Assembly (NCBI GenBank): GCA_030789695.1
Contig: CM061142.1
Coordinates: forward strand, 285,234,492-285,298,491
DNA: 64,000 nucleotides
Source: Scilla litardierei
Lineage: Eukaryota; Streptophyta; Magnoliopsida; Asparagales; Asparagaceae
Direction of reading: 5' to 3'
Below are positions 31,202 through 42,304 of this stretch, piece by piece (within the stretch, counting starts at the first letter, position 1; each line of letters starts with the position of its first letter). Made by a program: the position numbers and the translations under genes. The notes beneath the pieces were generated by a model, which did not search any database, was not told the DNA's origin, and saw only the letters and a list, made by a program, of their open reading frames with translations.

Positions 31202-32372
31202 ATGACGCGTGACCCGATCCGAGAACTCAGGCGATGGAGTTCCGGAGGACCAGAGCGGAGACTTCCGTCAGTTTCTGGGTGTGATGAGAGAGATGCTGGA
31301 GGTACAGCATCAGTTGGTTCAGCAGTCTCAGCGTGCTGCTCAGGCTCCCCCAGTTGCACCACCACCACCTCCGCCTGCCCCACGAGCTGCTCCAGGAGTG
31401 AAGCAGTTCAATGAGCTCCAGCCGAGGACTTTTTCGGGGAAGGAGGGACCCCTAGCTGCTGACGAGTGGATCCAGAGCACGGAGGAGAAGTTAGTTGCTG
31501 CGAAGATTCCTGACGATACCCGAGTGGAGATAACAAAGATGCAGCTGACGGAGAATGCGAGGAATTGGTGGCGCATCGAGGAGAGGCGTCTTGAGAAGCC
31601 AGTGGGGTGGAAGACCTTCAGATCGATGTTCAAGGACAAATATTTCACCAAGTCTGCTAGGAGGGAGCTGATGAGCAAGTTTATAGATCTGAAGCAGGGA
31701 AGCATGACTGTTGAGGAGTATGAGGCAGAGTTTGAGATGCTGAGTCGTTTTGCTCCGCATATGGTGAGGAAGGAGGAGAAGCGAGCTGATCGCTTTTTTC
31801 AGGGACTGCATCCGAAGATCCAGGCTTCTATGTCTTCGGCGAGTTTCACGACTATGAGGGAGGTTCTAGATGCTGCGAAGAATCATGAGCTTATTTCGCT
31901 CCTACCTGGCCCTCCAGCTGATAAGGGGAAGCGTCCCATGGAGCAATACCGGCCACCTGCTAGGCCGACGATGAGGCCAGTCCAGTCAGTGCCTTTCAAG
32001 AGGCCAGGAGCACCTATGCAGATTCAGAGTAAGGGACCATGCCATTACTGCGGGAAGACAGGACATGTTCAGAAGGATTGTAGGAGGAAGCTGGGACAGT
32101 GTTTAGTTTGTGGAGATGCATCTCATGCTGCGAAGGATTGTCCGAGAGCCCGTAATGCTATGGTTGGAGCGCCAGCCCCGCTGCAAATGAGAGCACCTGC
32201 CCCAGTTCAGAGAGGAGCTGCTGTACGTGGGCCACCCTTGGCGCCACAGAGGCAAATGTTTCAGAGGGCAGTGCAACCCCAGAGGCCGGCGTACACCATG
32301 ACCGCTGTTGAGACTGAGCAGCTAGATGGAGTTATTGCAGGTATACTTCGAATCCAGACTTTATTTTTGTAA
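31202..32372 (+). pseudogene. gag: Element D gag
   Basis: Forms the particle that packages element RNA. The frame is open from 31209 to 32372, but it opens with GTG directly after a TGA. The likely ATG at 31202 is in another frame, so a small indel near the start has damaged it. Features: Pro-rich spacer (about residues 50-60), the retrotransposon gag core (about 65-230, with FSGKEGPLAADEWIQ, NWWRIEERR, WKTFRSMFKDKYF, SMTVEEYEAEFE), and two CCHC zinc knuckles at about 278-291 (CHYCGKTGHVQKDC) and 298-311 (CLVCGDASHAAKDC). The last ten codons (32341-32372) are read from intron sequence; if the 114-bp intron is spliced, the frame runs on into protease. Confidence 0.9.
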
Positions 32373-32454
32373 TATAGATCTTAATGGTTAGCTATGTTTG
32401 TTTGCCTTGTTTGCTAGAGTAGTGATTGTTGACCTTAGTCTCTTTTCATCTTAG
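32341..32454 (+). other. Putative 114-bp spliceosomal intron between gag and protease
   Basis: Donor GCAG|GTATAC at 32340/32341, acceptor TTTTCATCTTAG ending 32454. The segment is T-rich, as in plant introns, with a possible branch site TTGAC near 32429. Exon phase matches exactly: the last base of exon one plus GC at 32455-32456 makes Gly, and the junction reads VIAG-TILV, the normal gag-protease wording of this clade. Unspliced RNA would end gag at TAA 32370-32372; spliced RNA would give gag-pol. Confidence 0.7.
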
Positions 32455-33113
32455 GCACCATTCTTGTGTCCTCTTACCCTGCCTTGGCTTTGTTTGACTC
32501 CAGTGCATCCATGTGCATCTTATCCCGGAGGTTCATAACAAAGCACTCCATTCCCACCCACACACTTCCTAAGTGTTGGGACATCACCACAGGGAACAGA
32601 GTGGTGACGGTGAACTTGGGTTGTCGATCAATTCCTTTAGTGGTCAGTGGACACGAACTATTTGCAGACTTCATCATCCACGACCTGCCGCATTTCGATG
32701 TCGTTCTTGGGATCGATTGGCTGGGAGACTTCCACGCCTCGATCGACTGCCACAGCAAGAGGGTTGTATTTCGGATTCCAGGCCATCCGGAGTTCGAGTT
32801 CCGCAGCAGAGATGAGTCACTTGGGCCCATCAGGTTTCGGGCCAAGCTGGAGGTGCCGATTGTTGCAGCCATGCAGATGGAGATGGAGATCGAGCGACCA
32901 GCAGTCATCATAGACTTTGACGACGTCTTCCCGGAGGATATCTCGGGTCTGCCACCTGACAAAGCTCTAGAATTTGGCATTGATCTTATGTCGGGAGCGC
33001 AGCCGATATCGAAGGCGCCATACCGTATGGCTCCCGCTGAGCTCGAGGAGCTGCGGAAGCAGTTAGACGAGTTGCTGCAGAAGGGTTTCATCCACCCTAG
33101 TGTGTCACTGTAG
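32455..33113 (+). pseudogene. Element D aspartic protease and linker
   Basis: Cleaves the polyprotein. After the inferred exon joint, TILVSSYPALALFDSSAS (about 32457-32510) is the protease active-site loop. Relatives have DSG; here GAC TCC AGT (32496-32504) gives DSS, a one-base G-to-A change that should inactivate it. VVLGIDWL and the flap-like region follow. Then comes the linker with DVFPEDISGLPPDK and the start of RT (FIHPSVS). The frame is cut by TAG at 33111-33113 where the family has Trp (TGG), again a G-to-A change; the same frame continues beyond. Confidence 0.88.
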
Positions 33114-34406
33114 GGTGCACCTGTTTTGCTTGTGAAGAAGAAGGATGGGTCCCGCAGGATGTGCGTCGACTATCGAGGGTTGAATGCTGTCACAGTGAAG
33201 AATAAGTATCCGCTGCCGCGCATCGACGATATATTTGATCAGCTTGGAGGTTCGAGAGTCTTCTCGAAGTTGGACTTGAGGAGCGGGTACCATCAGTTGA
33301 AGGTGAAGAAGGATGACGTTCCGAAGACAGCCTTTCGGACGAAGTACGGACATTATGAGTTCGTGGTCATGCCGTTTGGCGTGACCAATGCGCCAGCTGT
33401 GTTCATGAATTTGATGAATTTAATATTCTACGACTTCCTGGATAAGTTTGTTGTCATCTTCATCGATGACATTCTTATTTATTCGAAGTCTGAGGAGGAG
33501 CACAGCTGTCATCTGAGGACAGTGCTGGAGATGCTGAGGCGACACAAGCTTTATGCCAAGTATAGTAAGTGCGAGTTCTGGCTGGATAGGGTCGCGTTTT
33601 TGGGACACATGGTGTCCGATGATGGCATATCAGTAGATCCGGAGAAGGTCGGAGCAGTCAGAGATTGGCCGACTCCGCAGTCAGCGTCAGATATCAGGAG
33701 CTTTCTTGGCTTAGCAGGCTATTATCGACGGTTCATCAAGGATTTCTCGAAGATTACGGAGCCGATGACGAAGCTGACGAGGAAGGATGTGGAGTTCCTT
33801 TGGTCTGATGCTTGTGAGGAGGCCTTCAGTACCTTGAAGGCGAGATTGACCACGGCACCGGTGTTGGCAGTACCGGATCGAAGCGGAGGCTTCGAGGTTT
33901 ATTGTGATGCATCAGGGAAGGGCCTAGGATGTGTCTTGCATCAACATGGCCATGTGGTCGCGTACGCTTCTCGTCAGTTGAGGACACATGAGAAGAATTA
34001 CCCGACGCACGATCTAGAGTTAGCAGCGGTGATTTTTGCACTGAAGATTTGGAGGCACTTCTTGCTGAGTGAGAGCGTGAAGATATTCACCGACCACAAG
34101 AGCTTGAAGTACATCTTTACGCAGAAAGAGCTCAACATGCATCAGAGACGATGGTTAGAGCTCATGGCTGACTACGAGATTGATTTGCAGTATCACCCAG
34201 GGAAGGTGAACGTAGTGCCGGATGCCTTGAGTAGACTTCCTCCTACGATGATGCATACCGCCGATTGGAGGATTCAGCAGGAGCTGAGAGAGATGGATTT
34301 GGAGGTTGTCTTACCTGGTGTAGTTCAATCATTCATGAATCTACAGATTCAGTCCACGATCGTGGATCGGATCAAGGCAGCACAGGCAGGAGATCCGAAG
34401 CTGTAG
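33114..34406 (+). pseudogene. Element D reverse transcriptase and RNase H
   Basis: Directly in frame with the preceding piece. [59 protein letters not shown], and the catalytic FIDD ([13 protein letters not shown], about 33453-33492). RNase [38 protein letters not shown] and the NVVPDALSR end. The catalytic residues appear intact. It ends at TAG 34404-34406, at a site where CAG for Gln is expected, a C-to-T change; the frame continues into integrase. Wording matches chromovirus (Tekay/Del) pol. Confidence 0.93.
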
Positions 34407-35660
34407 AGGATCAGGAGGCAGGTCGAAGCTGGACTACGGACAGAGTTCGTGATTCATGAGGATGGTTCGCTGCGGTACGGCAGTAGACTCTGTGTACCTA
34501 CAGGCAATGTTCGTGAGGAGCTGTTGAGCGAGGCTCATAGCTCGCCATATTCTATACATCCTGGAGGCACCAAGATGTATAAGGACCTCCGTCTGAATTA
34601 TTGGTGGATTGGCATGAAGAGAAGTGTGGCACGGAGCGTTGCCAAGTGTTTGATATGCCAACAGGTGAAGGCTGAGCACCATCGTACTGCTGGGTTGCTG
34701 CAACCGCTTCCTATTCCGGAGTGGAAGTGGCAACATATTACGATGGACTTCGTGACTGGTTTACCTCGGACCTCGAGGCAGAACGACGCAGTTTGGGTGA
34801 TCGTGGATCGGTTGACCAAGTCTGCGCACTTTATCCCTTTCCGAGTGGGCCAGTCTACGGAAGCTTTGGCGAGGAAATATCTGGAGGAGATTGTACGCTT
34901 ACATGGAGTCCCTGTGAGCATTGTGTCTGACCGAGACACGAGGTTCACATCTCAGTTCTGGAGAAGTCTACATGAGAATTTGGGTATGAGTCTGAGTTTC
35001 AGCATGGCGTACCACCCGCAGACTGATGGCCAGTCCGAGAGGACTATTCAGATTCTGGAGGATATGCTACGAGCCTGTATGCTCGATTTGAAGGGATCAT
35101 GGGAGGACCATCTTCACTTGGTGGAGTTTTCTTATAACAACAGCTATCAGGCGAGCATTGGCATGGCGCCGTTTGCTGCCTTATATGGAAGGAAGTGTCG
35201 ATCGCCATTGAGCTGGGATGACATCGGAGATCGGGAGCTGTTGGGTCCAGAAATGATAGTGGAAGCTGTGGATGTCGTGAGGGACATCAGGGAGAAGCTC
35301 AGAGTTGCACAGGATCGCTACAAGCATTGGGCTGATGCCAAGAGGAGACCGTTGGAGTTCCAGCCTGGAGATCACGTCTTCCTGAAGATTTCTCCGAACC
35401 GCGGAATTATTCGTTTTGGGAAGAAGGGAAAGCTGAGCCCAAAGTATATTGGACCGTTTGATGTGCTAGAGCGTGTGGGAACAGTGGCCTACCGCCTTGC
35501 TTTGCCACCGTCTTTGGAGGGAGTGCACGACATTTTCCATGTATCTCAGCTACGTCGGTACGTCAGTGATCCATCGCACACGGTCGATTTCTCAGAGATT
35601 ACAGTTCGCCCAGACCTGACTTATGACCAGCAGCCTGTGCAGATCTTGGACCGTCGATAG
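34407..35660 (+). pseudogene. Element D integrase
   Basis: In frame after the TAG. Zinc-binding HHCC: H in EAHSSPYSIHPG and C in CLICQQ. Catalytic core: MDFVTGLPR (first Asp), VSDRDTRFTSQFW (second Asp), HPQTDGQSERTIQ (Glu), so the D-D-E triad is intact, in contrast to element A. The C-terminal KYIGPFDVLERVG is the GPY/F module. A TAG at 35658-35660 stops it just before the chromodomain. Confidence 0.93.
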
Positions 35661-35792
35661 AAGCACTTGAGGAATGAGATATTCGACCTGGTGAGAGTGA
35701 TGTGGCGTCACGGATCACCTGGAGAGTCCACCTGGGAGCGTGAAGGCGATATGAGAGAGCGTTTCCCGCATCTTTTCCCGAGCGGTGCTTGA
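35661..35792 (+). pseudogene. Element D chromodomain
   Basis: 43 codons in frame after the TAG: LRNEIFDLVRVMW, then GESTWEREGDMRERFPHLF, ending TGA 35790-35792. This is the short chromodomain at the end of chromovirus integrases, thought to guide insertion to particular chromatin. It is separated from integrase only by the TAG. Confidence 0.85.
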
Positions 35793-35823
35793 TGTTGATT
35801 CTGAGGACGGAATCATTTCTATG

Positions 35824-35833
35824 TTGGGGAGGA
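35824..35833 (+). other. Polypurine tract of D
   Basis: TTGGGGAGGA directly abuts the 3' LTR start TGTAACGG at 35834. Family E has AAGGTGGGAAGGA in the same place. Confidence 0.85.
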
Positions 35834-38803
35834 TGTAACGGTCGGTTTCTGAATGTGCTATCTTTGTGCATGTGCTCTTGGTCGTGCACGTGTTTATTTT
35901 TGACTCTACTTGTTTTGGAACATTATTGTGTGATATGTCGTTGTGACCCTCTCTGAGAGTACTACAATTGTGGTGTTGGCTTGCAACATCATTTCACGGG
36001 TCGTTCTCCCACGAATTGACTTTTTCTGAAGAGACGTCGCGTTTCTCGCTTTTGGCACGAGAAGTTTTTATTTTTAATTTCTTTTCTCGTCATCGAAATG
36101 GTGATCCTTCTCCTCTGACTTCTTTCTCTCGTCGCCCCGGTCGCCCCGGTATTTTTCTTATAATTTTTGGGCACCGTTTGACCTATGTGCACTTGTAGAG
36201 CCAGTTAATTACAATTTTGCCCCCTAACAACTTAACCCTAATTAACCCTAATTAACCCTAGATCTAGCTAGATGGCAGCCCCCTCACGTGTAACCCCTCT
36301 CCTAGTCACGTGGGCCCCACCTCTATAAGTAAAACCTAGGTTTACAATTTTTTTTCACAGCCAACAAAACTTTCCCGCAGCCGGCCCTAGAAACTAACCC
36401 TCACCCACGCTAAACCCTCTCCTCCACCAATCTCACCCACGCCGGAGGCCGCTGCCACCGCCGATCGACTCCGGCAGCCTCCCCGACTCCCCTCCCTCGC
36501 CTGCGACCCCGTACGCCGCCCCTCGCCGCCGCTACAGCCGCGGATCCGCCGGAAAACGCGCACAGCAGCAGCAGCAGCCTACAATGGCCGCCGCCGCCGC
36601 AGCCCCTCACCGCCGCCGTGGATACCCCTCTGCCCCCTCTCGCCGTTAACAGCAACCACAGGCCGCAGATCCGCTGAAAACAGTGCGATTGCTCGCTGTT
36701 TGGCGTATTTGGCGTCGTCCCGACGTGTCGCTACGATCTCGCGTTGTCTCTCGCTGTGGGAGTCATCCGACAGCCTCCTGCATCCCCTGGGGGCGTCTTC
36801 CTACGTCACGAGCATCACTTACGACTCTCGACGTCGTAGGCGTAGCGTTCGACGAACCGTTCGCCCCGAGTTGTTGTTACGGTTTCCCGGAAGCCGTAGA
36901 ATGCCTTCCCGACACTCCTGCTCGCTATCCAGCCCCTAGCCGCTGTCCGTACTCTCTGACCACTACCAAAGCGTGTCTGGCTACGCTGCCCGTAGCCGAG
37001 ACGCCGCTAGAAGACGATCCGTAGCCGTGCCAATCAGATCGGTCGCCGTTCAGACTCTACTTCCCGTTCGCGCCAAGCCCCGGAGAGGTTAGTTCCCGAA
37101 ACTCGTAACGCAACCCAAACCATAGCCAAAACTGAAAACCTAACTAAAAACGGCAACTTAACTCATTAAATTTAATTCCGGCTCTTTTAAAACGATGTGT
37201 AACCGTAGGCCGACGTTTGGACTTTTGACTGTACACATAGGATAGAATCGTCGGATAGGCTGAACGGACAACTTGACTCGTGACGGTTAGGGTAGCCACG
37301 TTCAACCTAGAAATGAACTTAAATAGGAATTTCTAAAATCGCGACCTGACACCGTCGTCGTGACTGTTTCAGACGAACTACCGCAGACGCGACGACTGGA
37401 CGAGACGCCCCGGACGGACGACCCTCTCACCACCGCAGGCAAGTGTACTCACTTGCGTTTTTGACCGCGTATTGGTCTTAATTTGTTAGAACTGTTAGAC
37501 TGTGAGTGTTTAGATTCCGGACGTGAAATGATAGCGTCTGGGTCACCCTGACGACTTAGACTTGACGACGAAGTCTAATTCCGACGAACAACAACTTGTG
37601 ACACTTTAGGATTATCTTGTGTGTGCGTGCGTGTGGACACCCTAGAACAACTCTCACGTACACTGGTCGTGTCTTGTCACCGTTATACACACTGGTCGTG
37701 TCTTGTCACCGTGTTACAAAAAGCCTTCGGGCGTTTCAGATGCTCTCCTTGCGGGAGTGATCTCCGTGTTACAAAAAGCCTTCGGGCGTTTCAGATGCTT
37801 CCCGAGCGGAAGTGATCTCCGTGTTACAAAAGCCTTCAGGCGTTTCAGATGCTCTCCTTACGGGAGTGATCTCCGTGTTACAAAAAGCCTTCGGGTGTTT
37901 CAGATGCTCTCCTTGCGGGAGTGATCTCTGTGTTACAAAAAGCCTGCGGGCGTTTCAGGTGCTTCCCTAGCAGGAGTGATCTCTGTACTTCTTGTTCTGA
38001 GTTCTGGGGTTTGGGGAAGGGTTGAGCGTGCGCACGGGGAGAGGGTCTGATCCCCCTCAACCCGTAAGGCGTGAACCATTCATGTCGTGTCGTGTCGTGA
38101 CGTGTCGTGTCCTACTTGTCTTGTCAGTCTTCGTCTTGTCCTGACACCTTTAGGTTAGTCCCGTAGTCGGTAGTACACGCTACGACTACTGCATGCCACG
38201 CTTTACTTTCCTGCTATGTTACTTCTATTGTTACTTTGTTATAACCCCAGCATGTTAATCAACCAGTAAAACGATGTTAAATAGTTCAGTACACTTGCAG
38301 TAGAGTGTGACGTTTTGTTGTAGACTTTACCTGACGTACAGTTCCTTTCTTTGGTGTTGTACGTCAGGTGTTGAGCCGGAGTACGACGACCAGACCGAGC
38401 TACCAGAGGACGTAGAGCCGGAGGACGTCGATCCTGAGTACGTGCCCGAGGACGACCAGAGTTAGAGATCCCTACTGCTGATTCCGGAGGTTCCATCTTA
38501 GTTGTTTGGGTGCGTAGCACCCTTTTGATTTCCTGTCTAGGTTGGGTGCTTGCACCGGTAGTTTCCTTTTCTGCAGTTGTAGCCCTACGGGCGTTTAGAC
38601 TCTCAGTACTTTGGATATTTATTTTGGAATAAAATGATTGTCTTTCTTTTTCGTACTTTTATTGTTCTGTACTAACATGCAGGGACCTGTACCTTCGACT
38701 TGGAGTACCACACAGACGCTTATTGGGTCCGGGCTTCTCACCCCGGCCTAAGCGGGCCTTAGTCACGCTTCGCCTCCGTTGTTTTGGGAAGCGGGGCGTG
38801 ACA
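35834..38803 (+). repeat. Element D 3' LTR (2970 bp)
   Basis: TGTAACGGTC to GCGTGACA. Continuous version of the split 5' LTR. Telo-box-like repeats near 36231-36260, the 55-bp array at 37711-37985 and the leader hairpins are all present. The TATA box reads CTATAAG at about 36323 rather than TATATAAG. Confidence 0.95.
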
Positions 38804-38808
38804 GGGAG

Positions 38809-40563
38809 AGAGGAGGTAATTTTGGGGACACTTATATTCCGCCATTTTGATCTCTGCATGCACCACTTGCATCTCTGCATACATCATTTGCACACCCATA
38901 TCATTTTCTTTTATTTGCATCCTTATCATACATGCATCCTCACCCACCCCACCCATATCTTTTTTCTCGGTGTGCCACACTTTGCACATTGAGGATACTG
39001 TGCGGTTTAGCTTGGGGGAGTGAGTGTCTCACGCACTTTTTACTTTCTTCACTTTTTCTTTTATTCTTCCCACCTTTCTTTATTTTACACTTATTTTTCA
39101 CCCACTTTTTCATTTTTTTTTCATGCATCACGTTTTCTTACTTTTTGTGTGCTGCATATGTATAGTAGTTTACGTTTTCTTTTATCCTTATTTCCTTTAG
39201 CCCTTTTTGCTAGAGATGAATTTTCTGTGATGATGATGACGTGGTATTAGCTTATCTCTATATGCATATTATCTTGGCATGCCATCGTTTTTATTTCAGA
39301 TATCATCAGCCATGCTTGCTATGCATTCGAGATAGTAACCCACACCTTTGTTATATGAATGTGAATGAAATTCTTCTATTAGCTGAGTCTGATGATTTAT
39401 ATTGTATACTCTTCATAGAAAACACACCAAGCTTCACGCATTGATTGCCTATATTTGGAGTACTGCTTTGTTGTCTTATATCACTTCTTATTGCATGAAA
39501 ATTGTACGCTTCACTTTCAGGTTGATTGAATGTATGCTATGTTGATATAACTGAATTAGTTTACTTTCTGAGATCAAACTGAGTAGATTACATTACTCTG
39601 CTGAAAGTTGTCGTGCACATCCTATAGAGTGAACCGAGTGTTACATATTTTTCTTTCTCCACACATCTTGAGCATTATTTCTATACTTAAAATCATTGGT
39701 GAATCTCCCTTTAAGCGAATCTTACATTGGCATATTCCGCTGCTATAAAAATCCATGCTCCAACACCCCAAAATCAAAAAGAAAAAAATATTCATGTGTA
39801 TCTCTCTATCTTTTGATTTGGGATCCTTATTGTATATATTGATTGCTGAAAAAAAAGGAGAAAAGAAAAGAAAAGAATAAAGGAAGTTTATATATAATCC
39901 CATTTCATTTTTCTTTCTTTCTTCCCTCTTTTATTTTTATTTCTTGGAGCTTCAAAAATGGGGAATGTTCTTATTGCTAAATTTGATGCCACTGCGCTTA
40001 TAGATAAGCTTGGGGGAGAGGATCCAATGATGTGTGAGAGTGTGACTACTTGTCTGTGCATGACAACCTAAGCTAGGTAATTTTCTATACTCTGTGAGAT
40101 TACTAAAAGTTTTACGAAGTCCAGGAATTGAAACTTAGCATGCATTTCATGAAAACCACTCCTTTCTATTCTTATTGCTTCATATTGTGTGATACCTCTT
40201 ATACTCCAAATAGAAAGCGATCAATTGAAAAGTGTGTGGTCTATGATTATGTATATCACTTTAGATGCTTCAGACGATGTTAATTCTAGAATGATTTCAC
40301 ATTCCATATTGTTTTGATATTCTTGGGTTTCTATATTGAATGCATCCTTATATGATCATGATATCGAGATAAAAATCTTTGGCATGTTTTTATTCGCCAT
40401 GTGCTATATGAGTAAGCAAGCACACGTCCTGAGGAAATGATCTAGCACCTCCCTCTTTGTTTTCTTTTCTATCTTCTTTTTCCTTTCTCCTTATTTTTAC
40501 CCGCCGGGTTCGCCTATTACTTATCTTCCTCGAGGACGAGTAAGAGGTAAGCTTGGGAGATTT
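38809..40563 (+). other. Element B 3' non-coding skeleton with polypurine tract
   Basis: B's internal DNA resumes after D's target duplication. No gene. Landmarks in the usual order: TTGAGGATACTG with TTTAGCTTGGGGGAG (38985-39022), CACCAAGCTTCACGCATTG (about 39426), AGTGAACCGAGTG (about 39628), an A-rich block (39764-39885), AAGCTTGGGGGAGAGGA (about 40007), ATTGAAAAGTGTG (about 40223), GAGGAAATGATCTAGC (about 40431), CCTCGAGGACGAG with AAGCTTGGGAGATTT (40527-40563). Confidence 0.7.
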
Positions 40564-42304
40564 TGATCGCTCCTTATTTTACACCTTTTGTTCTGCATGT
40601 TTTCATGTCATTTCGATCGTCCATATTGCATTTTCCACGATTATTCGACGATATCGCGTTGCTTTTCACTATTTCTTGTTTTTGTCGTATTTCAGGAGAT
40701 ATGGAGCAATCTGGAGCAAAAATGAGATCAATGGACTTTTGCGCACACCGGAGCGTCGCCCACGGCTTATTTGAGGAGTTAGAAGTGCTAGAGGATGAGC
40801 AGAAGAGGAAGAAATTTGATAGAATCGATGAGAAGACGAGGAGGAGAAGGAAAGAGCCCAGATACAGCCTACTCGGTCGAACTGAGACTCTACTTGGCCG
40901 AGTCAGGAGTTGTATTCGGCCGAGTGAAACGGATACGCACAGCGAATTTTCGAAGTTTCCTCGGCCGAGCAAGAGAGCCTACTCGGTCGAGTGATAAAGC
41001 TCATTCTCCTGAGTAGAACATGGTTTTTCTTCAGAGAAGCGGCCAAGATACTGGAATTTTGAGAAGCCTACTCGGCCGAGTACGATTGCTTACTCGGCCG
41101 AGTAAAGAAGCCTACTCGCCCGAGTCAGTCAGAGAGACAGACCCTCCGAAAACCCCAGATTCTCTGTTTTATTATTGGGTCTGTCACTCGGCCGAGTGAC
41201 ATTACTACTCGGCAGAGTGACGCATTCCGACTGCTGCGAGGATTGCGGATTCTGGGCTGCGCAGGGGCAATTTTGTCACGATTTTTTGGATGATTTTAGC
41301 TTGTATTTAAACCTAGTTTTTTTCCTAGTTTTAGGAGAGACTTCTATTATTTTTTGACGGCTATTCTTTTGTGAAATCTCAGCTGGAGATTATAGGCGAC
41401 AATTTTGGTTTGTTCTTTCTTGCTAAAAATCTTATTTTTATGAATTGTCTCTTCTTTGCAATGAATTGTGCTATGATCAATTGCTATTTTTCTGAGATTT
41501 CCATGATGATTTGTGAGTAGTTTATTCGTTCTAGGGCATGGGGATGAACCCTATGGACCCGATCTTTTGAATTGTGATGAATGAATAGAATTGTTGCTAG
41601 GATTGAAGAAAGGTTTGGTTTTGATTGATTTATTGCGAGTAGCTAGGAATTTCTATTGATTGGGATTTGCAAGAGATTGGATCCCAATTGATAGGAAGGC
41701 CTAGATATTCGACTTAGGTTTATAATCGAAATTCTCTAGATTTGGTTTGCAAGAGATTGAACCAAAGCTAGGATTTTTATTATAAATTTATACTAATATT
41801 CGTTTACAAGAGATTGGACGAATACGAACTATCATAACCTAGATCGTAGCTCGAGTTTGCACGAGAGTGGGCTCGAGTTGCGATTGGACGATGATGTCGA
41901 TCTTCACGCTAGTTGCTTAGGCTTGGGTTTGCACGAGAGTGGGCCCTAATCTAGGTTGCTATAGACCGACAATAGCGCGAGAGCGTGAGCTTGTTTCTAC
42001 ATTAAGTTGCGACTAGTTCACCTACATTCAAGCCTTGCAACATTGATGTTCATGATTCACAAGGATGAGAAACGGTCTGTAGTGGGGATTTCCTATCCCT
42101 AGACGCTTTTATTATATTGATATCTATTTGCTATTGAACGATTGTGACATTACCATCGAAACTATTCTTATTCTCTTGATAGCTAGGTAATCAAAGTAGG
42201 ATACTGTCAATTGTCCTCCCTATGTTCGATACCCGCTCGCTACTACGCCGTGCGCTTGCGGTAAAACTACAGTCGTTTTTCGGGTGTATATCCGGGCGTG
42301 ATCA
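40564..42304 (+). repeat. Element B 3' LTR (1741 bp)
   Basis: TGATCGCTCC to GGCGTGATCA. Palindromes 40867-41220, TATTTAAA 41303-41310, five leader hairpins 41653-41960. Hairpins two and three carry single loop substitutions here, and the fifth (TTTGCACGAGAGTGGG loop, about 41929) is intact. Confidence 0.93.

Larger units (their letters stand above)
19618..38803 (+). mobile_element. Element D: Tekay/Del-type chromovirus retrotransposon
   Basis: Starts TGTAACGG, ends GCGTGACA, and is flanked by GGGAG on both sides (19613-19617 and 38804-38808), a clean 5-bp target duplication in element B. The 5' LTR is split by element C. Internal order: gag with two CCHC knuckles, protease, RT, RNase H, integrase with GPY/F module, chromodomain, polypurine tract. 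This order and the chromodomain place it in the Tekay/Del clade. The LTRs are close to identical by eye. Three TAG stops, a damaged gag start and a changed protease active site make it non-autonomous today. Confidence 0.95.
13722..42304 (+). mobile_element. Element B: non-autonomous Athila-related element
   Basis: LTRs at 13722-15445 and 40564-42304 start TGATCG and end GTGATCA. The primer site is tRNA-Asp type and the polypurine context matches A and C. The flanks GCTGC (13717-13721) and GTTAC (42305-42309) agree at three of five positions; both differences are transitions, as expected of a decayed target duplication. Its own internal DNA is 15446-19617 plus 38809-40563, with D inserted between. 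It encodes one acidic ORF and the tail of an ORF1-like gene, with no RT or integrase. The internal region looks like a fusion of two related elements (see the junction at 19157-19177). Confidence 0.87.

Noticed and set aside
32474..33091. 205-codon minus-strand frame across D's protease
   Set aside because: Shadow of the real plus-strand protease and linker frame.
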